The notes beneath the pieces are model-generated. The model ran no database searches and was not told the DNA's origin. It saw nothing but the letters and a program-made list of their open reading frames with translations. Shown here one piece after another: positions 1 to 13,835 of a stretch of 64,000 nucleotides of DNA (positions within the stretch are counted from its first letter, which is position 1; each line of letters begins with the position of its first letter). The position numbers and the translations under genes were made by a program. This stretch comes from Burhinus oedicnemus. Its lineage: Eukaryota; Chordata; Aves; Charadriiformes; Burhinidae. The stretch spans positions 1,258,809 to 1,322,808 of the forward strand of contig VFFE01007088.1 of NCBI GenBank assembly GCA_008921705.1. The letters are read 5' to 3'.

Positions 1-3000
1 CAGTGACTAAGGCAAAACTAATGGGTGCTTACTTAAAGTGCATAAGAACAAGGCAAGTATTGAGTCACCCTTTCTCTGCATATCTTCCCAAATCATCAGT
101 TTATGAGGTAGAGGTCATATCTGAATCCTTCTGCTTCCCATCCATCAAGGAGCCATGAATTCCTTTCTGAAAGAATAAAAGACAAAAAAAAGAACAGGAG
201 GACCAAAGTCTGGGGCTTAGCTCTCATAGGGTTTTGATGAGATTTGGGCATTTTCCTTTCCGTCAGCTCCTGTGAGACAGGTCTTCTCTCTCAAACTGCT
301 TTCATACCCACATAGCTCTGCAAGTCACAGCAGAACATTGATCTCACCAGAGAAAGTAAAGGGAATAAGGTACACAAATGCTAAATGTAGGTCCAAATCC
401 AGTTAAGTATCTAGTTGTAGGAGAGAACACATTACAAAAAAACAAATAATGAAAAATGAAAATAGGCCTCTTGGGTCATCTTATCCCCCCAAAATTAATT
501 TTCTTCATAACACAAACCACGTCATGAGATGGTGAGCAGTAGCCACCATCAGTTTGAAGAACAGTTTGAAGCAATGCAGTCCACATCTCACTGATAATCT
601 GAATGCAACACCATTTTAGCAAACACATCAATTACAGAAGTATGGCAAAATAAACAGAGCAACGTGGAACATTTTATTTACCTTTAAATAAAATTAATTA
701 GCTGGAAACTGAGAGCAAATAGCATTTGATAGAAATAACAGAATATGCTAGAACTTTACTCCAAAAAAACATGTGATGTGTTCCCCTAAATGTTGAAACC
801 CATTTAGTCTCATGCTCCTGCATTGAGCTTACTTTTAGAAATCCCAGAAACAGAGCTCTACTCAGTCCTCTGGGAAACAATTCCTCAGCCTACCACCTCA
901 TGATAAGTTCTTCCTGCTCAACTCAACATTTACCTGCCATTTCATTGATCTTGTTGAAGTATCTTCAATAGCTCTTACTTGTCATCTTTCATATTCATAC
1001 CCATTGGAAAAAATCACAAGATATCTAATTTAAAGCTAAAAATCCACAGAAAAGAGAACTTGAACTAAATCCAGCTTGCTTTATGCAACTAATTCCAATG
1101 AAATTAAAAGGCTATTTAGGGGAGGGAAGCAAACTTACACCGTTATGTAACACCAGTCATATCTTTGATTTTTTTTAATATGACCTTTTGAAAATTAGAT
1201 TAGAAAGAGAATTCCAAATTCAAATTGAATCAATTAAGTCTCCTGCTCTTGCAATTCAGGAGGGACATATCTGATACATGAGGCAATACTGGAACTGCAT
1301 ATTGTGGGATGTATATCTGACTCCATCCTATGTGGATTTAGTTGTCACAGTGTGATGTAGGGAGTTTGCAAGGTCCATTCAGCTAGAAAAGGATTGACCT
1401 GAATAATGATTCTGGAGCAGGGGGAAAGGGAACCAGCTGCAGAGGATGACAAGGCTGCCAGGGGAACAGCAAGAATTCCTCAGAATGTAACATTACTTAG
1501 AGAGAGACATTTCTGAGTTGATGCTGACAGGAATTCAGAGATGTGGGAGAACCAAGAGAGATCTAGAGGCTGGAGATAGGACCGTAAATTGAGTTACTGG
1601 TGCTTATCAGCTGTTACAAACTGGTGTACCTCAGTTGTCAGAATTCCCCCAGGTTGCTTGTAAAAACTCTTGAGAGATGGCCTATTCATATGCATTTCCT
1701 CTCTTGGAGTTTACAGTCCCTAGGGCAGAAAGTGCTTAATGGAGGTAGTGTTCTGTACTTCAGCTACAGATGGGTGTATTAGTGAGAGCTGCTTCTGGTT
1801 TTATCTTTGAAAGGATCAGTCTTCAATTTGAGACTGCTGAAGGAGTGGATATGCGTTTAATTCAGCCATTCCTACTATTGGAGCCATAAGCCTCATGGCT
1901 GGGTTGGGCCAGACCATGTGGAATGGTATTGGGAATGGCTACAGCCACTTTTATTGTCTCTGTCTGCAAATGTGAGTAAGCCTCCTTTGAATATGATCGT
2001 GGAAGATTAATTCCCATGACTTCAACATCTGAATAGAAAAAAATTAAGATACATTTGTATGTGATGGGAAAATTAAGCTAAATTAACCTCATTAATAATG
2101 AAAGCTTATAAATAATCCACCTTCAACAAGAACACAATGTAATTACAATTTAGTTCCAAGTATGTACTTTTTTATTATTAAAATTAATAGTATATTTAAT
2201 TATTATGGTATTATTGGGAATGACATGGTTTGCTGAAGAAATAAAGATGAATTCTTGAACCTTAGAGGTAAGTTTTGTGAATCCTATGATAGAATATTTT
2301 TAGCTGGCTGACATATGAAGGCATTTAGAATTGTCCCAGTTTCTTTGATGGAAAATAATTTATTTCATGAAATACTTCAAAAATTATTCTTACATAACTT
2401 GCGGGGAACTTACTGGGCTCTTATTAAGTTGGAATGTTAATCAAGCACACATATTGCCTAATCTTAAAACAAATAGAAATCAGCAGGTATTTTATAACTT
2501 TACAGTATGTTATGTACTTCCCAATATGCATGTGGGATCAATCAGAGCCCCACTTCTGTTCATATTTCGAAATAAGCTGTGTAATTCTAAATTTTGATTA
2601 AAGAGAGATCCAGAACCTCATTTATTATGTAAATGAGCAGTAAGATAACTCGACTGTTTAAGACTTGAGGATGGGCAGTGGGGGATGTGGGTTCTAATTC
2701 CCAACTTGCCTTATTAATCATCCAAAAGCTGTTGAGTCAACCATTTCTTTGATGTCTTGATGGTTTGTCTGTCAATTAAGTAGCTGTCCTTTAAGGTCTA
2801 CTGTCATGGCCCTACATGGAGATGTAAGCGAGCATAAAGTGTCCCCTTTATTTCTCCCTTGAGCTTAATCCTACAGGTAAGAGAGGTAAAGCAGGCCCTG
2901 CAGAAATACGAAGGAAGCTTTGGTTCACTTTCCCCAATCATTTGCTAAGATCAGTGCACTACAGAATCTTCAGTTTCATCTGATGCAAGACTAGAGCTGT

Positions 3001-3411
3001 TTCCTTCAGTTGAGGGGACAGACAACTCCATGCTACTAGTTTGTTCAGGGCAGATTACAAAGTGATGATCCAGTCCTAATTGGAGGAGGGGTTTCCATCA
3101 TTTAATAAACTAAGGCTTATCAAAATGTGAAAACTAGATTTAGTTTAATTATAAAACCTTACTTACAGATGGATACCTTTAGGTTATGTGGTTAAAATGT
3201 TGCAAACCTCTTTTATAAAAAGCTTAAAACAATTTCGACCTAATTTGTGTTTACATTCAGATACTGATGTAAGCTGAATTGTGATAGTCCAGTTGTATAT
3301 CTCTTATGTTTTAGATGAGAATGATGTGGTAATGCATTTCACTTTGAATTGGCAATTGAATACCGTAAATTCAACATTTGTCCACTGCTTTTTAAATGCC
3401 AATGCCAATTG
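1..3411. other. AT-rich intergenic DNA, no gene seen
   Basis: Only short chance frames (76 codons or fewer) and no recognisable repeat occur here. By synteny with human the next gene beyond ADM would be AMPD3, on this side and on the minus strand, but none of its exons was recognised. Confidence 0.5.
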
Positions 3412-3964
3412 TGTGAGCCGACACAGGCAGGACACAGGAACAACCACAGAATCACGGATGAAAGGCAAAGAACAAATTTAATCTCGATACTTTGCGGACC
3501 AGGAGATCTCCAAAGCAGCACACGGGCAGAGGCACACAAGTGGGGGACACAGGCACTGTGGAGCGATAGAGTCCTTACTAGCAAGAGAGTCCTTGTTAGC
3601 AAGAGAAAGAGTGAGAGCTCAGACTTGCTGTTCTCACCTGTATGTCAAAGGTTCGAGCAGGCATAGTTTTCCACTGTGCTTTGATCTTCTTCAACAGCAG
3701 GGCAAGAATCTCAAGCATGTTCAATAAGGTGTCCCTGAGTCCATCACAGACTTATGTTATCTAAGTGCAGATGTTCTGCTTGCGAGCACATAAGACTGAA
3801 CAACGATTAGTGTGGTGTATGTGTTGTCTAGCACCCCAGGTGCGAGTCACTTGAGCATGTTTATAATACTGTCGTGGTTTGGGCCTAACTGGCCAGTGAG
3901 ACACCAATCTTCTGTTACTTTCCCACACCAATGTATGTTGCAAATAGTCTAAGAATAACTGTCA
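3412..3964 (-). mobile_element. probable LTR, minus orientation
   Basis: Read on the minus strand, the unit has TG...CA ends. It has a TATAAA-like element about 100 nt in, an ATTAAA poly(A)-type signal before a T/G-rich U5-like end, and terminal GGCTCACA. Flanks CAATTG (3406-3411) and CCATTG (3965-3970) agree at 5 of 6 positions, as for a 6-bp duplication. An 18-bp tandem duplication (3568-3585/3586-3603) lies inside. The family was not recognised and the right boundary is uncertain; an alternative boundary is the TGTCGTGG motif at 3870. Confidence 0.42.
3568..3603. repeat. 18-bp tandem duplication (two units)
   Basis: AGAGTCCTTACTAGCAAG is followed directly by AGAGTCCTTGTTAGCAAG, differing at two positions. 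It lies inside the probable minus-strand LTR. Confidence 0.9.
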
Positions 3965-4575
3965 CCATTGGTCTATCACAGAGACATATTATTCATATCT
4001 CAAGTCTCTGGAGGAATTAAGTCCTCTGTTGAGATTCATAAACAAGATGCTGTTAATTGCTTGTATAAAAATGAAGACAGCTGGTAACACCCAAGAGTGA
4101 CACTGTGGGATTCAGCACACTGGGACTCGGCTTGGGAGTGGAGGCCTTCCCAGTGCCTATGACTTGCTTCTTCCAAAGATTGTCACCTCTACTGCTGGGA
4201 TAGTTGAACTGCATGCAAAAATCTTCACAAATCACTACGTTCTATAACATAAGCACGATCAGTCCTGATTTTATAGTGGAACAGTTTAGAAATGGCTAGA
4301 TGGATTATTCCATTTCCCTGTTGCGGGAAGCAAAGAGCAATTATTAAGATAGACAGCTGAAGGCCACCACCAGTTAAATCTACCCGTGTTTGTGAGTAAA
4401 CACCATCACATATTAGAGGGGGCAAATAGCAAACTTTAAAGGAAAATACTAACATTTACCATGGCAACTGGCAATCTCTTGTCTGCAGCAAATCAATATA
4501 GGTAACCAAAAGTTTGGTTGTATGTTGAACATTGCTTCCAATATTTTAAAGGGCCAGAGAACTGGCAAACCTATC
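3965..4575. other. unclassified stretch between two LTR-like units
   Basis: About 600 bp contains a TATAAAAATG element near 4064 but no poly(A) signal I trust. It may be further LTR or ERV-derived sequence, or old flanking DNA. No coding potential is recognised. Confidence 0.4.
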
Positions 4576-5154
4576 TGTATTGGGTCTAGCTGGGATGGGG
4601 TTAATTTTCCCCATAGCAGCCCTCATAGTGCTATGCTTTGTATTTGTAGGTAGAAGAGTGCTGATAACACACCAGTGTTTTGGCTACTGCTGAGCAGTGC
4701 TCCCACAGCACCAAGGCTGTCACTCCAACATCCCCCCTCACCCCCAAAGGCCAGTAGGCTGGGGGCGGGCAAGATCTTGGGAGGGGAGGTAGCCAGGACA
4801 GCTGACCCAAACTGACCAACGGGATATTCCATACCATATGACATCTGCTCAGCAATAAAAACTAAGAGGAAGGAGGAGGAAAGGGGGGCATTTGTTAGTA
4901 TGATGTTTGTCTTCCGGAGCAACTGCTACGCATGCTGAAGCCCTACTTCCCAGGAAGTGGCTGGACATCGCCTGCTGATGGGAAGTAGACAATAAATCTT
5001 TTTGTTTTCCTTTGCTTCTGCGTGGCCTTTGCTTTTGTTTTATTAAACTGCCTTTATCTTGACCCATGAGTTGTTTTCCATCTTATTTTCTCCCTGCCTG
5101 TCCTGATGAGGAGGGGAGTGACAGCTGGCGGCCAGCCAAGGTCAACCCACCACA
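4576..5154 (+). mobile_element. solo LTR, avian ERVL-type endogenous retrovirus
   Basis: A 579-bp unit begins TGTATTGGGTCTAGCTGGG and ends in CA. It is flanked by CTATC (4571-4575) and CTACC (5155-5159), a 4-of-5 match for a 5-bp target duplication as used by ERVL. AATAAA signals occur at 4854-4859 and 4991-4996. The internal text (GGGATGGGGTTAATTTTCC, ACACCAGTGTTTTGG, GATATTCCATACCATATGAC) matches an LTR family common in birds as I remember it. No internal retroviral genes adjoin it, so it is a solo LTR. Confidence 0.75.
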
Positions 5155-8100
5155 CTACCAGACAGATGTTATGGAAATGTTGTGATGGACTTCATTTAAG
5201 TTGGATGCATTTTTATCCCTATAAAGATCATGACATGGCCAAGAAATGGAAGTGTGTTCTTGTCCAAACTTTGCATTTGTCCTCTGTATCTGAAGGACTG
5301 AAGGACATTTGCCAAACTATTCAGTCGTTGTTCAGAAGTTGGAAGAGCTACCAGAATATGCTCCCCTAATACTTATGAATTATATTATTTCAAGTATCAT
5401 GTTGCCAGCCTTTGAATTAGTGCTAAGGTATCTAAATGGCTAGTATGATCCAGAAATTAACTACATTGTGAATCTAATCAGTTACTGTGAAGGAGATCAA
5501 CTATCTTAGAAGACTGTGCTTCCTCATTGATGTTACTCAGAAGATGTTTGTGGCAAGTGATCTCTGATTTCAAACTCTTAGAAAGATTTTGAGAATATGG
5601 ATGACAGATCTTCAGCGCAGTGGCAGATAGTCATCTGTACTGATAATGTGTTTGGGATGAAATCCTGGCTTCCGTTGAGGTCAATGCAAGTTTGCAATTG
5701 CTGCTTAATAATACGACTATACAGCTGAATGACAGGGGTGGTTCTTTGGGATTTTTTAATTAATTTTGCCCTAAACCAAATTAGCCATCAAGATGTTACC
5801 ACTTCTGGGAAGCAATGAAATCTCGTGTTCTACTTTCTGGGATTTCCTGTTATTGCATCGATGAAAAAAAGGAAAACAGGCTCTGTAGCTTGGAACCTTC
5901 AGAAAGGGAACTGAGGCCAGTGAAAGTGTCTGCTCCTTTCAGGAGATTTTGGTGTGGTTATGAGTCTTGGAGATCAGTTTGAGTTCACATACTATCTAAG
6001 AGACAGCGATTACAAAATTAAGCCACTTGAGGTCATGTCAGTGTTGCTAGGCACTAGACAGCCACGGTTCTTGGTGCTGGGCCATTGTGCAGAGCTTGCC
6101 TTGGGAGATATCCCAAGGATACCCGCTGAGTATGAAAGGAGCACTCAGCCAAGAAAAGCAGGAAAAAGTGTTCCTCTGAAGTGGGGGCAGGGATGCTGTT
6201 TGTTTTCTGGTTTTATTCCATTGAAGTCCAAGAAAGGGAACCAAAAAATTAAAGAGTGGGAGGACTGACCTGGAGGGGTGGGGAGTAAAAGTATCTTTTT
6301 ACGTCAAAAATGGCCAGAGCAGACCACTGTTTAAACCTTGGAACTTCATTATTCTTGGTCCAGCTGGCAGTCTGTCAGAAGAGTCCTCCTGACTCCTGGG
6401 TGTCCAGACAAGTTTGGAGAAATGCAGGTTTTCCCATTTCCGCTCTTGCAAGGGTAACAATTTCCTTGCCAGAAGTACTGACTAGAGCAAAGCTACATAC
6501 CTGCAACTAGAGTAAGGACAAAGAGAGCTGGGTTGCTGCTTCAGGAGCCCAGAGGGGACTTCTAGTCCGCAGCCAAGAAGAGTCTGTCAATGTTGGCGTT
6601 GAAGACAGTTAACTGACTGCATTGTGTTTTTGTTCACAAAGATTCCTTCAAAGTACTGTATTAGTCAAAGCCTCTGCTGTAATATACAAGTTAGATTTCC
6701 AAAGGTTAACTGCTCTCTGCCAGAAGAAATTGGTTTCTGTCTCATCATTTCCTGCAGAGCTTTCAGTAGCAGGATATAAGCATGTCACCAGAGCCACAGG
6801 AAGGGGGTGGTTTGTCTTGCCTGGCAGCCCCTGAAAAACCACGTCTTCCCCGATACTTTTTGCCTAACTGTTTGAAAACATGTCACTGAAAGGTGCTTGC
6901 AGACAATAGACATTTCTCTTTACTGGTTGAGTAAAAATGTCCATCCTGGCAAAATGCAGTGAGACAAACTGCAATGCTGCCTGAAGAAATGAGTATCAGC
7001 CATGGGTTTTTTCCTGTGGCCTGTGACAAGGGGAGCAGAGATTACAGCTCTCAAGGTGAAGTGAAGACTTTGCCTCTTCCCTACCATAGCTGATCAAGGC
7101 TAAAGTGTGCTTTGATATTGCAGTGAGACCAGGAAGTCCTTCTCTTTATTATCTGTATTCTTTTCAGTGCCTTCTAGTAACCAAAAAGACAGGCAAGAGA
7201 TCCATCAAATGGCACATGAAGAACAAAAAAGAAACATTTGGGTAGGAAAAGGCAATTTTCTGGAGAAAAACGGAAGATTCTGGGAGATAAACTGAGCTCC
7301 ACTTTGTTAATTGTGTTGAATTCAGCAAGGTAAGCCATAAGCCTATAACTTTTAAAAATAATATTCTCTATTGTAATATATAGCAGTCTTTATGAACTGT
7401 TATTCTCTCTTACCACTCTGCCTTTCAAGGCATTTTGAATTTTAAAGTCTTCTGTCCAAGCAAGGTCATATCTGCATGCACCACCTAACCTCTTCAACCA
7501 TGTATATATACCTATTTTTTTAAAGAATTGTATATAGAAAGAAAAATAACCAAAATAATAGAAACAGATAGTCCTGGAACCTTAAGACAATATTTTTGGT
7601 TTCCTTGAAAATTATTTACAGATTTTCTGAAAGAAAACCTGAGTTCAAAAAGACTACAGATTCCTACAAGGGGTAATAGGAAAAAGATTCTAACTTGATG
7701 TATTTCCCATTTTCTTAAATTTCCAACCAGCTTTTTCCGAAGCTAAACAGTGACACCTAAACACTGGCATACACATGCAGATTTCATTTAGAATTTTCAA
7801 AGGTCAGATCTGAGCAGCTGTGTGCTTTGGAAATCCATTTAGGGGCACAGATACTGTTCTTAGACAGTAAACAAATGAAGATGGACATTTATGCTTCTAG
7901 CTGAACATTCCACGTACTTATAGAGAAGTCCACACCTTAGTAAGTTTAATAGTAAGTATCGTGATCTTCTGTGATGCTATACATTTTATAACTTCTTAGA
8001 TACTTTTAGTTAATCCTTGTTATGAATAAAAGGTATCTTTAACCAGATATATCATCTCCTAACTGCTACTTGTATCTTCTGGATTAGGCACTGTTATACA

Positions 8101-11100
8101 TAGTGTATGCTATTATTGGCATTTATTTTTCTGGATAACTTTTATTGCACAAGGAACCTGTGTTGCTGTTCTGTAGAAGTGTATACAAAACACTGTGTTC
8201 CCTTGCAGACTCATGAATTCTTGGGTCTCTCCCCTGAGAACTGATTTCTACCACGTTGTCTAATCTGCGTTATGTCTGGCCTGTCTCATTCTCCTTGCCT
8301 ATCTGCTCCCAGTGTCCACTCTTCAAGTTTTTGACCCCTCCTAGCTCTTTTTGTTTTGGAGTCTCCCTGTTCTCTTTTAGAGACTGAATCCTGTCTGATT
8401 TTAATCCAGATGGTGCCAGTTCCCTAGCCACATCCCAGCTGTCAGCACAGGCATAGGCAACCATTCTGTATGGCAATGAAGCAGAATGGGCATGAACGAC
8501 ATACAACCACTTGGCTCAGGGACCAGGGATTGCTCCTTGGAGGAAGTGACATAATCCATGAAGGTGTAGCATCTTTGCTTGACTCCCAGATTCCCCAGAG
8601 TATCTTTATTTCCTGTTCTTGCCTTAATGTGATTAGTGGTAACTATTTCCTTGCCCAGTGAGTCCTACTACTTTACAAAATGAGTCTCAGATACACTGTA
8701 GTACAGAAAAAAAAAACAGGAAGAGCAAGGATTTGCTAGAAGAGCTAACTTATCTTAACAAGTCAGGGAGAGAGATGTCCCCACAAGCTCACAGACTGTG
8801 CCATTATACAGGCTCATCTTTCTAATTCTGTAATTACTTAAATATTTAGTCACGTGCAGCTGTACTGCAGACTAATATTCCCATTTCTAGGTTATCTGTG
8901 TAGCCGCATTCTTCACAGATGGCAGTGAGGCAAGAAAGTAATTGTAATTTGGTATTTAGAAAGTTGGCATACACTTTTGTGTCATCTTCCCTTTTTAGCT
9001 AAGTGCGGTTTCAAAAATCTTACATGTTAGACATGGATGAAAATAACTGAGAGATTGGAGGAGCTTTTCAGACAGGAGTCAACAGAAACAAAAATCCTAC
9101 TCTACGTCAGCACAGTACAAGCAAGTACAATTTAAATATTCCAGGCATTTTCACAATGGTTTGAGTTGGAGGAAACCTGGACTGAACACAGACCATAATC
9201 TTTCTAATGGCATTTTAAATTCATTGAGCACATTGGCAGTTAGCCAGTTGTCTGACAATATTACTGGAAAGGGGTTAGGTCAGAATGACCTAAACACATG
9301 CAGGAAAACCATTGCCTTCTCAAGGCATTTTGCTTGGGATAACAATTTTGAAACCTACAACAAGGAATGGATCCTGTGATAGCAGTGAACTTAGGAGAGA
9401 ACACCTGGGCTAATGAGTGCTACAAATGTGCAGTAGCGTTGATATTCTCCTCATTGCTGCTACAGAAAGAGCCCTAAAAACCTGAATGTTGTTTAAGTGG
9501 AAAAGCTTGACAGCGTGTGTCTGGGAACGTAGTTGCCTTCTGGCTCAGGATAACACTGTCAGGCAGTACCACCTCAGGGAACCAATGCGGGCTTTTGGGC
9601 TCAGTGAGAAATGTTGTGTTTTCAAAGTGCAGTATCACTTTCAGTCTGGGAAAGAGCAGCTGTGAGGGATATAACGGAGCACAGTTACTACCAGACTATG
9701 CTGAACAGAACAGAAGACTCTAAGGCTATGCCGTGGCCTGAACACTGCAGTTTGGTACAGTTCCATCCCAGCTATTTGTGGGACAAATGCACTCTGATCA
9801 GCCATCTGATCCATTTACTTTTTTCTCTCATGTCTGTCACACTGTTTAAGTCCTAAGAAATCCAGAACAAAACACTGAGTATGTCATGGTAAGAAAAAAT
9901 ATTTTTCTCCTCCTCTTGATTCTGAGGCTTTGAGCTAAATCATGATGTTTGCTTTCCTTTGCCATCCACTTCTAACACATAAACAAAACAACCACTCTTC
10001 TGTTGCAATGTGTCTGAGGTAGCTGTAATCACCGTGCTGGCTGACAGTAATCGGTATTTGCTTTGGTCAGCTTTAAAGTTAGGCTAATTGAAACTGATCT
10101 TTCTGCTCACATATTGAAAGAAACACAGTATCTGGAGGCAAGATCATGTTGTCAAGCATCCGAGGAAAACTTTAATAAATTCTCAGGCACCTATGTCTCA
10201 GAGCTGGCAAAGTAGCCTCCACGCTCCAAAAGAACACTTTGTCATATTCTCTAGGTCCTTGTCCTCTCAATGTGCATTAACAATCATACTAGTAGAACAA
10301 GGAAGGCTTATTATGCTGGGTAGCAACCTGGCACATATTTTTGATTGGGCTTTCATGTGATAGCCAAAGATATTTAGTATTTTTTCTGAAGTTTCCTTTC
10401 TCTAGTGCTTCACTGGATCACTTTCTTGACCATGCGTAACATCCCCAGAGACCTGTAGAACGGAGAATAGAGAATACTGAAATAGGAGGAAGAACTAGGT
10501 AATATAGCATGCAATTCTTCAGGTGTAGGCTTTAGTGAGCACACTGGAATGAGTACAGAATGTCTAATAAACTCTTTAATTAAGGCATGGGTTAACATTG
10601 TCTTAAAATACCTCCAGCAGCCTGTTGCCACCCATTTTAAGCTCATTCGTTATGGAATCAGCAGAAAGTGCTCACCCTTCTGAAGCATTAGCACACCGCC
10701 TGCTGTGCTGGTTCAGCTGGGTGTTGTCCCTTCAGTCACTCACTAGCTACTGACATTTGATAAGGTGAGACGGGAGTCAGAGGCTTCAGAACAGTGGAAT
10801 GTGTCTTGTAACCGCTGTCTGCTCAACAAAAACCTCTGTAAAGACTTCAAGGTGGTTTCAAATCTAGGAGAATAGTTTCCAGAGGATGCCTTGCAGTTTC
10901 ATAAGATATTACATGTTTTCACTTACAAAAACTTGAAATAGGTGCCAGGAAAACTAAAACAAAGAACTTCAAAATCAGATTAAATAGATATCAGTGAATT
11001 TTCCAGGACCCTTCCATCCTTCATTTTCTAACTCATTAATACCAATGCTTTTGCAAGAAGGGGGTCAGTACCAAGAAGAAAGTTATAGTGTTTGTGTCTT

Positions 11101-12954
11101 GTTCAGTTTTAATTAACGCTATGTTATTTCATCAGTGTTGTTCATAAACCACTGATAAAACTAAAGATGTACTTGCTTCAACATCCTCCTTAAGATGTTG
11201 CCAAACTCACGTTAAGTATGTACAAAGATTTTATAACTGAAGATACATATGCATCAATTTATGTATGTTATCATTTGACAGCATTGTCATAAGATGCTAT
11301 TTTTAGTGCCATTATTGCCCACTTTAATTATTTTATTTTTTGTTATTCTAGCAAACATGGAATTTGTCTGAAAATATTCAGGTTCTGATATAAGTGAGAA
11401 CCACAAAAATCGTATGTTCAAAATGACTACAAGAACTACAAGTTGTCTTGATTAACCCAGATTTATCAGCCTGAATGTTAGCTTTTTCATTGTTCTGTAA
11501 TATAGGACCGTACAAAGAATACGTATTATGTTGGTGTAAGAGGTTTTGACAGTTTGGTAGACATTGCATTCCTGCTTTCTTTTCTGTCATGTATGGCATT
11601 GCTGTCTTCTATACTATTTAGTAGTTGTGTAATTGTTCCCTTTCAAGCATACAAACAATGAGGTCAACTTGAGTCATGTCAAATAACTAGAGCAAATACC
11701 ACATATGAAACCATTTAAGATAACAAGTCATGTGATCGCATATATTACCTCTTGCCTGGATTTTCTGGATCATACTAGAAGCATGTTAGAATACTCAAAA
11801 GCAACAGAGCTTACCAGCTGACTGTTTTGCCTATGATAAGCAACTGATGAGCAGTTTATTGCAAAGTATTTAACACAGACAAGCTAGAGCTGGAAGTTAC
11901 CTTCCTCTAAATCATTATGTTTCTTCTTTAAACTGACCTTTTCAAGGCAAAATCTGTGTTTTCCTGCAGAAAAAATACAACAGGGATGAAGGCTTAATTT
12001 CATTTTAGTGGTTTTAATAACATTCAGCTATGTTACATTTTAAAGCTGCCTAATTATCAGATGTAACATCTGGGATACAGTATCTATCAGACTCTGTTTT
12101 ATCCAAACTGGGCACAGATACAAGAAAGTGTTATTTGTATTTATTAACTGGAACATGCAGAAAAAGGTCAACACTTTCCCTATTCATCCTTCATCAGCAG
12201 AGAGGCTGGTGAGAAAGCAGGGTAAAAGTAAAACTCCTTAATCAACAAAAACTTGCGACTTCAAAAATATGCAAGACACATGAAAACAAAGAATAAGCTT
12301 CTTATCTATGCATTTTTTCTTTTATTGAATATCATTCAGTTCAATTATACTCATAGAGCACATCAGAGACCTCTGCTGAGCTTAACTGAAGTCGAAGTAA
12401 GTGGTTTCGCTCTTGCCACAGTGGTTAACAAGAAGAAATGCATTAAAACTGTGCTCCTAAACAAGCAGCAATTCAGAGAAAGCGGAACATGGTTAAAATA
12501 GTTCCCATTAATACGTTTTATGCCTCTCTGCAGCACCCTTGAAGTAGTTAAGCTGGTCAGTTGCTTCTATAACCCCCTCAACTACCTGTGATAGTAGTAA
12601 CAATTGCTGGCCCTTCAATGCAAGCTGTCCTGTCTCGTGTCCAGAGATTTTGTGAGTTTTTCTCTTTTGTTATCTACACAAGGCCTCGCAAAGAAGAGTT
12701 AACTCTCTTCTAACCCTATGGTCCTAGAGAGTTTGAAGCTGCTGCTGGAGGATGTGGGTACACATAGATTGAACAATCCTCGTGGTATCTCTTACTGTGT
12801 AGACGTGTGTTTCTACACCTTTATGCTCTCATTAGCCAGTTTTCCAGTCATCTGCTACAGCACTGGCACCGTTCACATTCCCAATATGGCACAATAGAGT
12901 GGCTTTTCTTGCATGGAGGGGATTCTCAACACAGAATCTTTATTCATAATAACA
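5155..12954. other. intergenic DNA, no gene seen
   Basis: Open frames up to 104 codons (5954-6268) show no recognisable domain and lack signs of splicing into a gene. The sequence is AT-rich and unstructured apart from short A- or T-runs. Confidence 0.5.
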
Positions 12955-13835
12955 TAAAAATTGTCTGACTGGGTTAGAGCGGTAGTCTGTCTAGGCCAAT
13001 GTGCTGCCCCCACTGTCTCCTGCAGTGAAAGGACATACCATTTAGGGACACCATGTGAACCTGGCCACTTCCTGTGGTCTATTCTCCTCATACTCTCTGC
13101 ATCATTGGATTATGGATTTTAAAAAGCACACCTCTGCCTATTCCCTATCATATCCATTTTGATACTGTTAGGAGATATCTTCTCTTTTTTCTTTTTTTTT
13201 TTGGACTTGTTGATACTGTCTACCTCCACAGCCTCTCAGGACAAGAAATTCCAATAGTTCACTAACTGCTGTGTAAAAAAAGTAATTTTTTTATCAGTTT
13301 TAAACTACTTCTCTGCTAGTTTCAGTAAGTGCACCGCTGCACGCCAGTTGTAATATTGCAGGATTTGATGAATGACACTTCTGCGTTCACCTTATCTACC
13401 ACCTTAATGATTTTGTAAACCTAAGCCATTCCTCAGCCTTCACCTTTCCAAATAGAAGAGTTCTAGTCTCCCCTCAGAGACAACTTCTCCTCAGCCACTC
13501 CATCCCCTTGACCTTTTACATTGCTCTTCTCTCTGCCCTCTGTAGATCCACCATCCTTCTTGTGACGTACAGATCAGAGCTGTGTGCTGAACTCAAGGTG
13601 GAGGTGTACCGAGGTTTTATACAGTGCCAGACTGACCGCTCTGTCATGTTCTCAGTAACCTGCCTGATGTTGCCCAACATACTGACTTCTGGCTGCTGCT
13701 GGACACTGAGCTGGAAAATCACTTTTTCCCCCTCAGCATCTCTGATTTGGCCTACAGCACCCGTTCTCTTGCTCAAAGGACTGGGCTTTTCCAGTTCCTT
13801 TCTCCATCACAGATCTTTTTTTTTTTTTTCTCCAG
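12955..13835 (-). mobile_element. ancient CR1-type relic, minus strand
   Basis: The stretch resembles old archosaur/turtle CR1 3' ends in reverse. It shows a TGACTGGGTTAGAGC...CTAGGCCAATGTGC block near 12965-13000, then AGAGTTCTAGTCTCCCCTCA at 13457, then an ACTGACCGCTCTGTCATG-like region. It contains T-rich interruptions at 13185-13202 and 13816-13829. It is heavily mutated and lacks open frames of note. Identification is by remembered consensus, so it is moderate. Confidence 0.55.

Noticed and set aside
5954..6268. 104-codon plus-strand frame in intergenic DNA
   Set aside because: No recognisable domain, and no promoter or splice context was identified.
8270..8660. Possible ancient CR1 relic
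   Set aside because: Only vague resemblance; no diagnostic block could be recognised.
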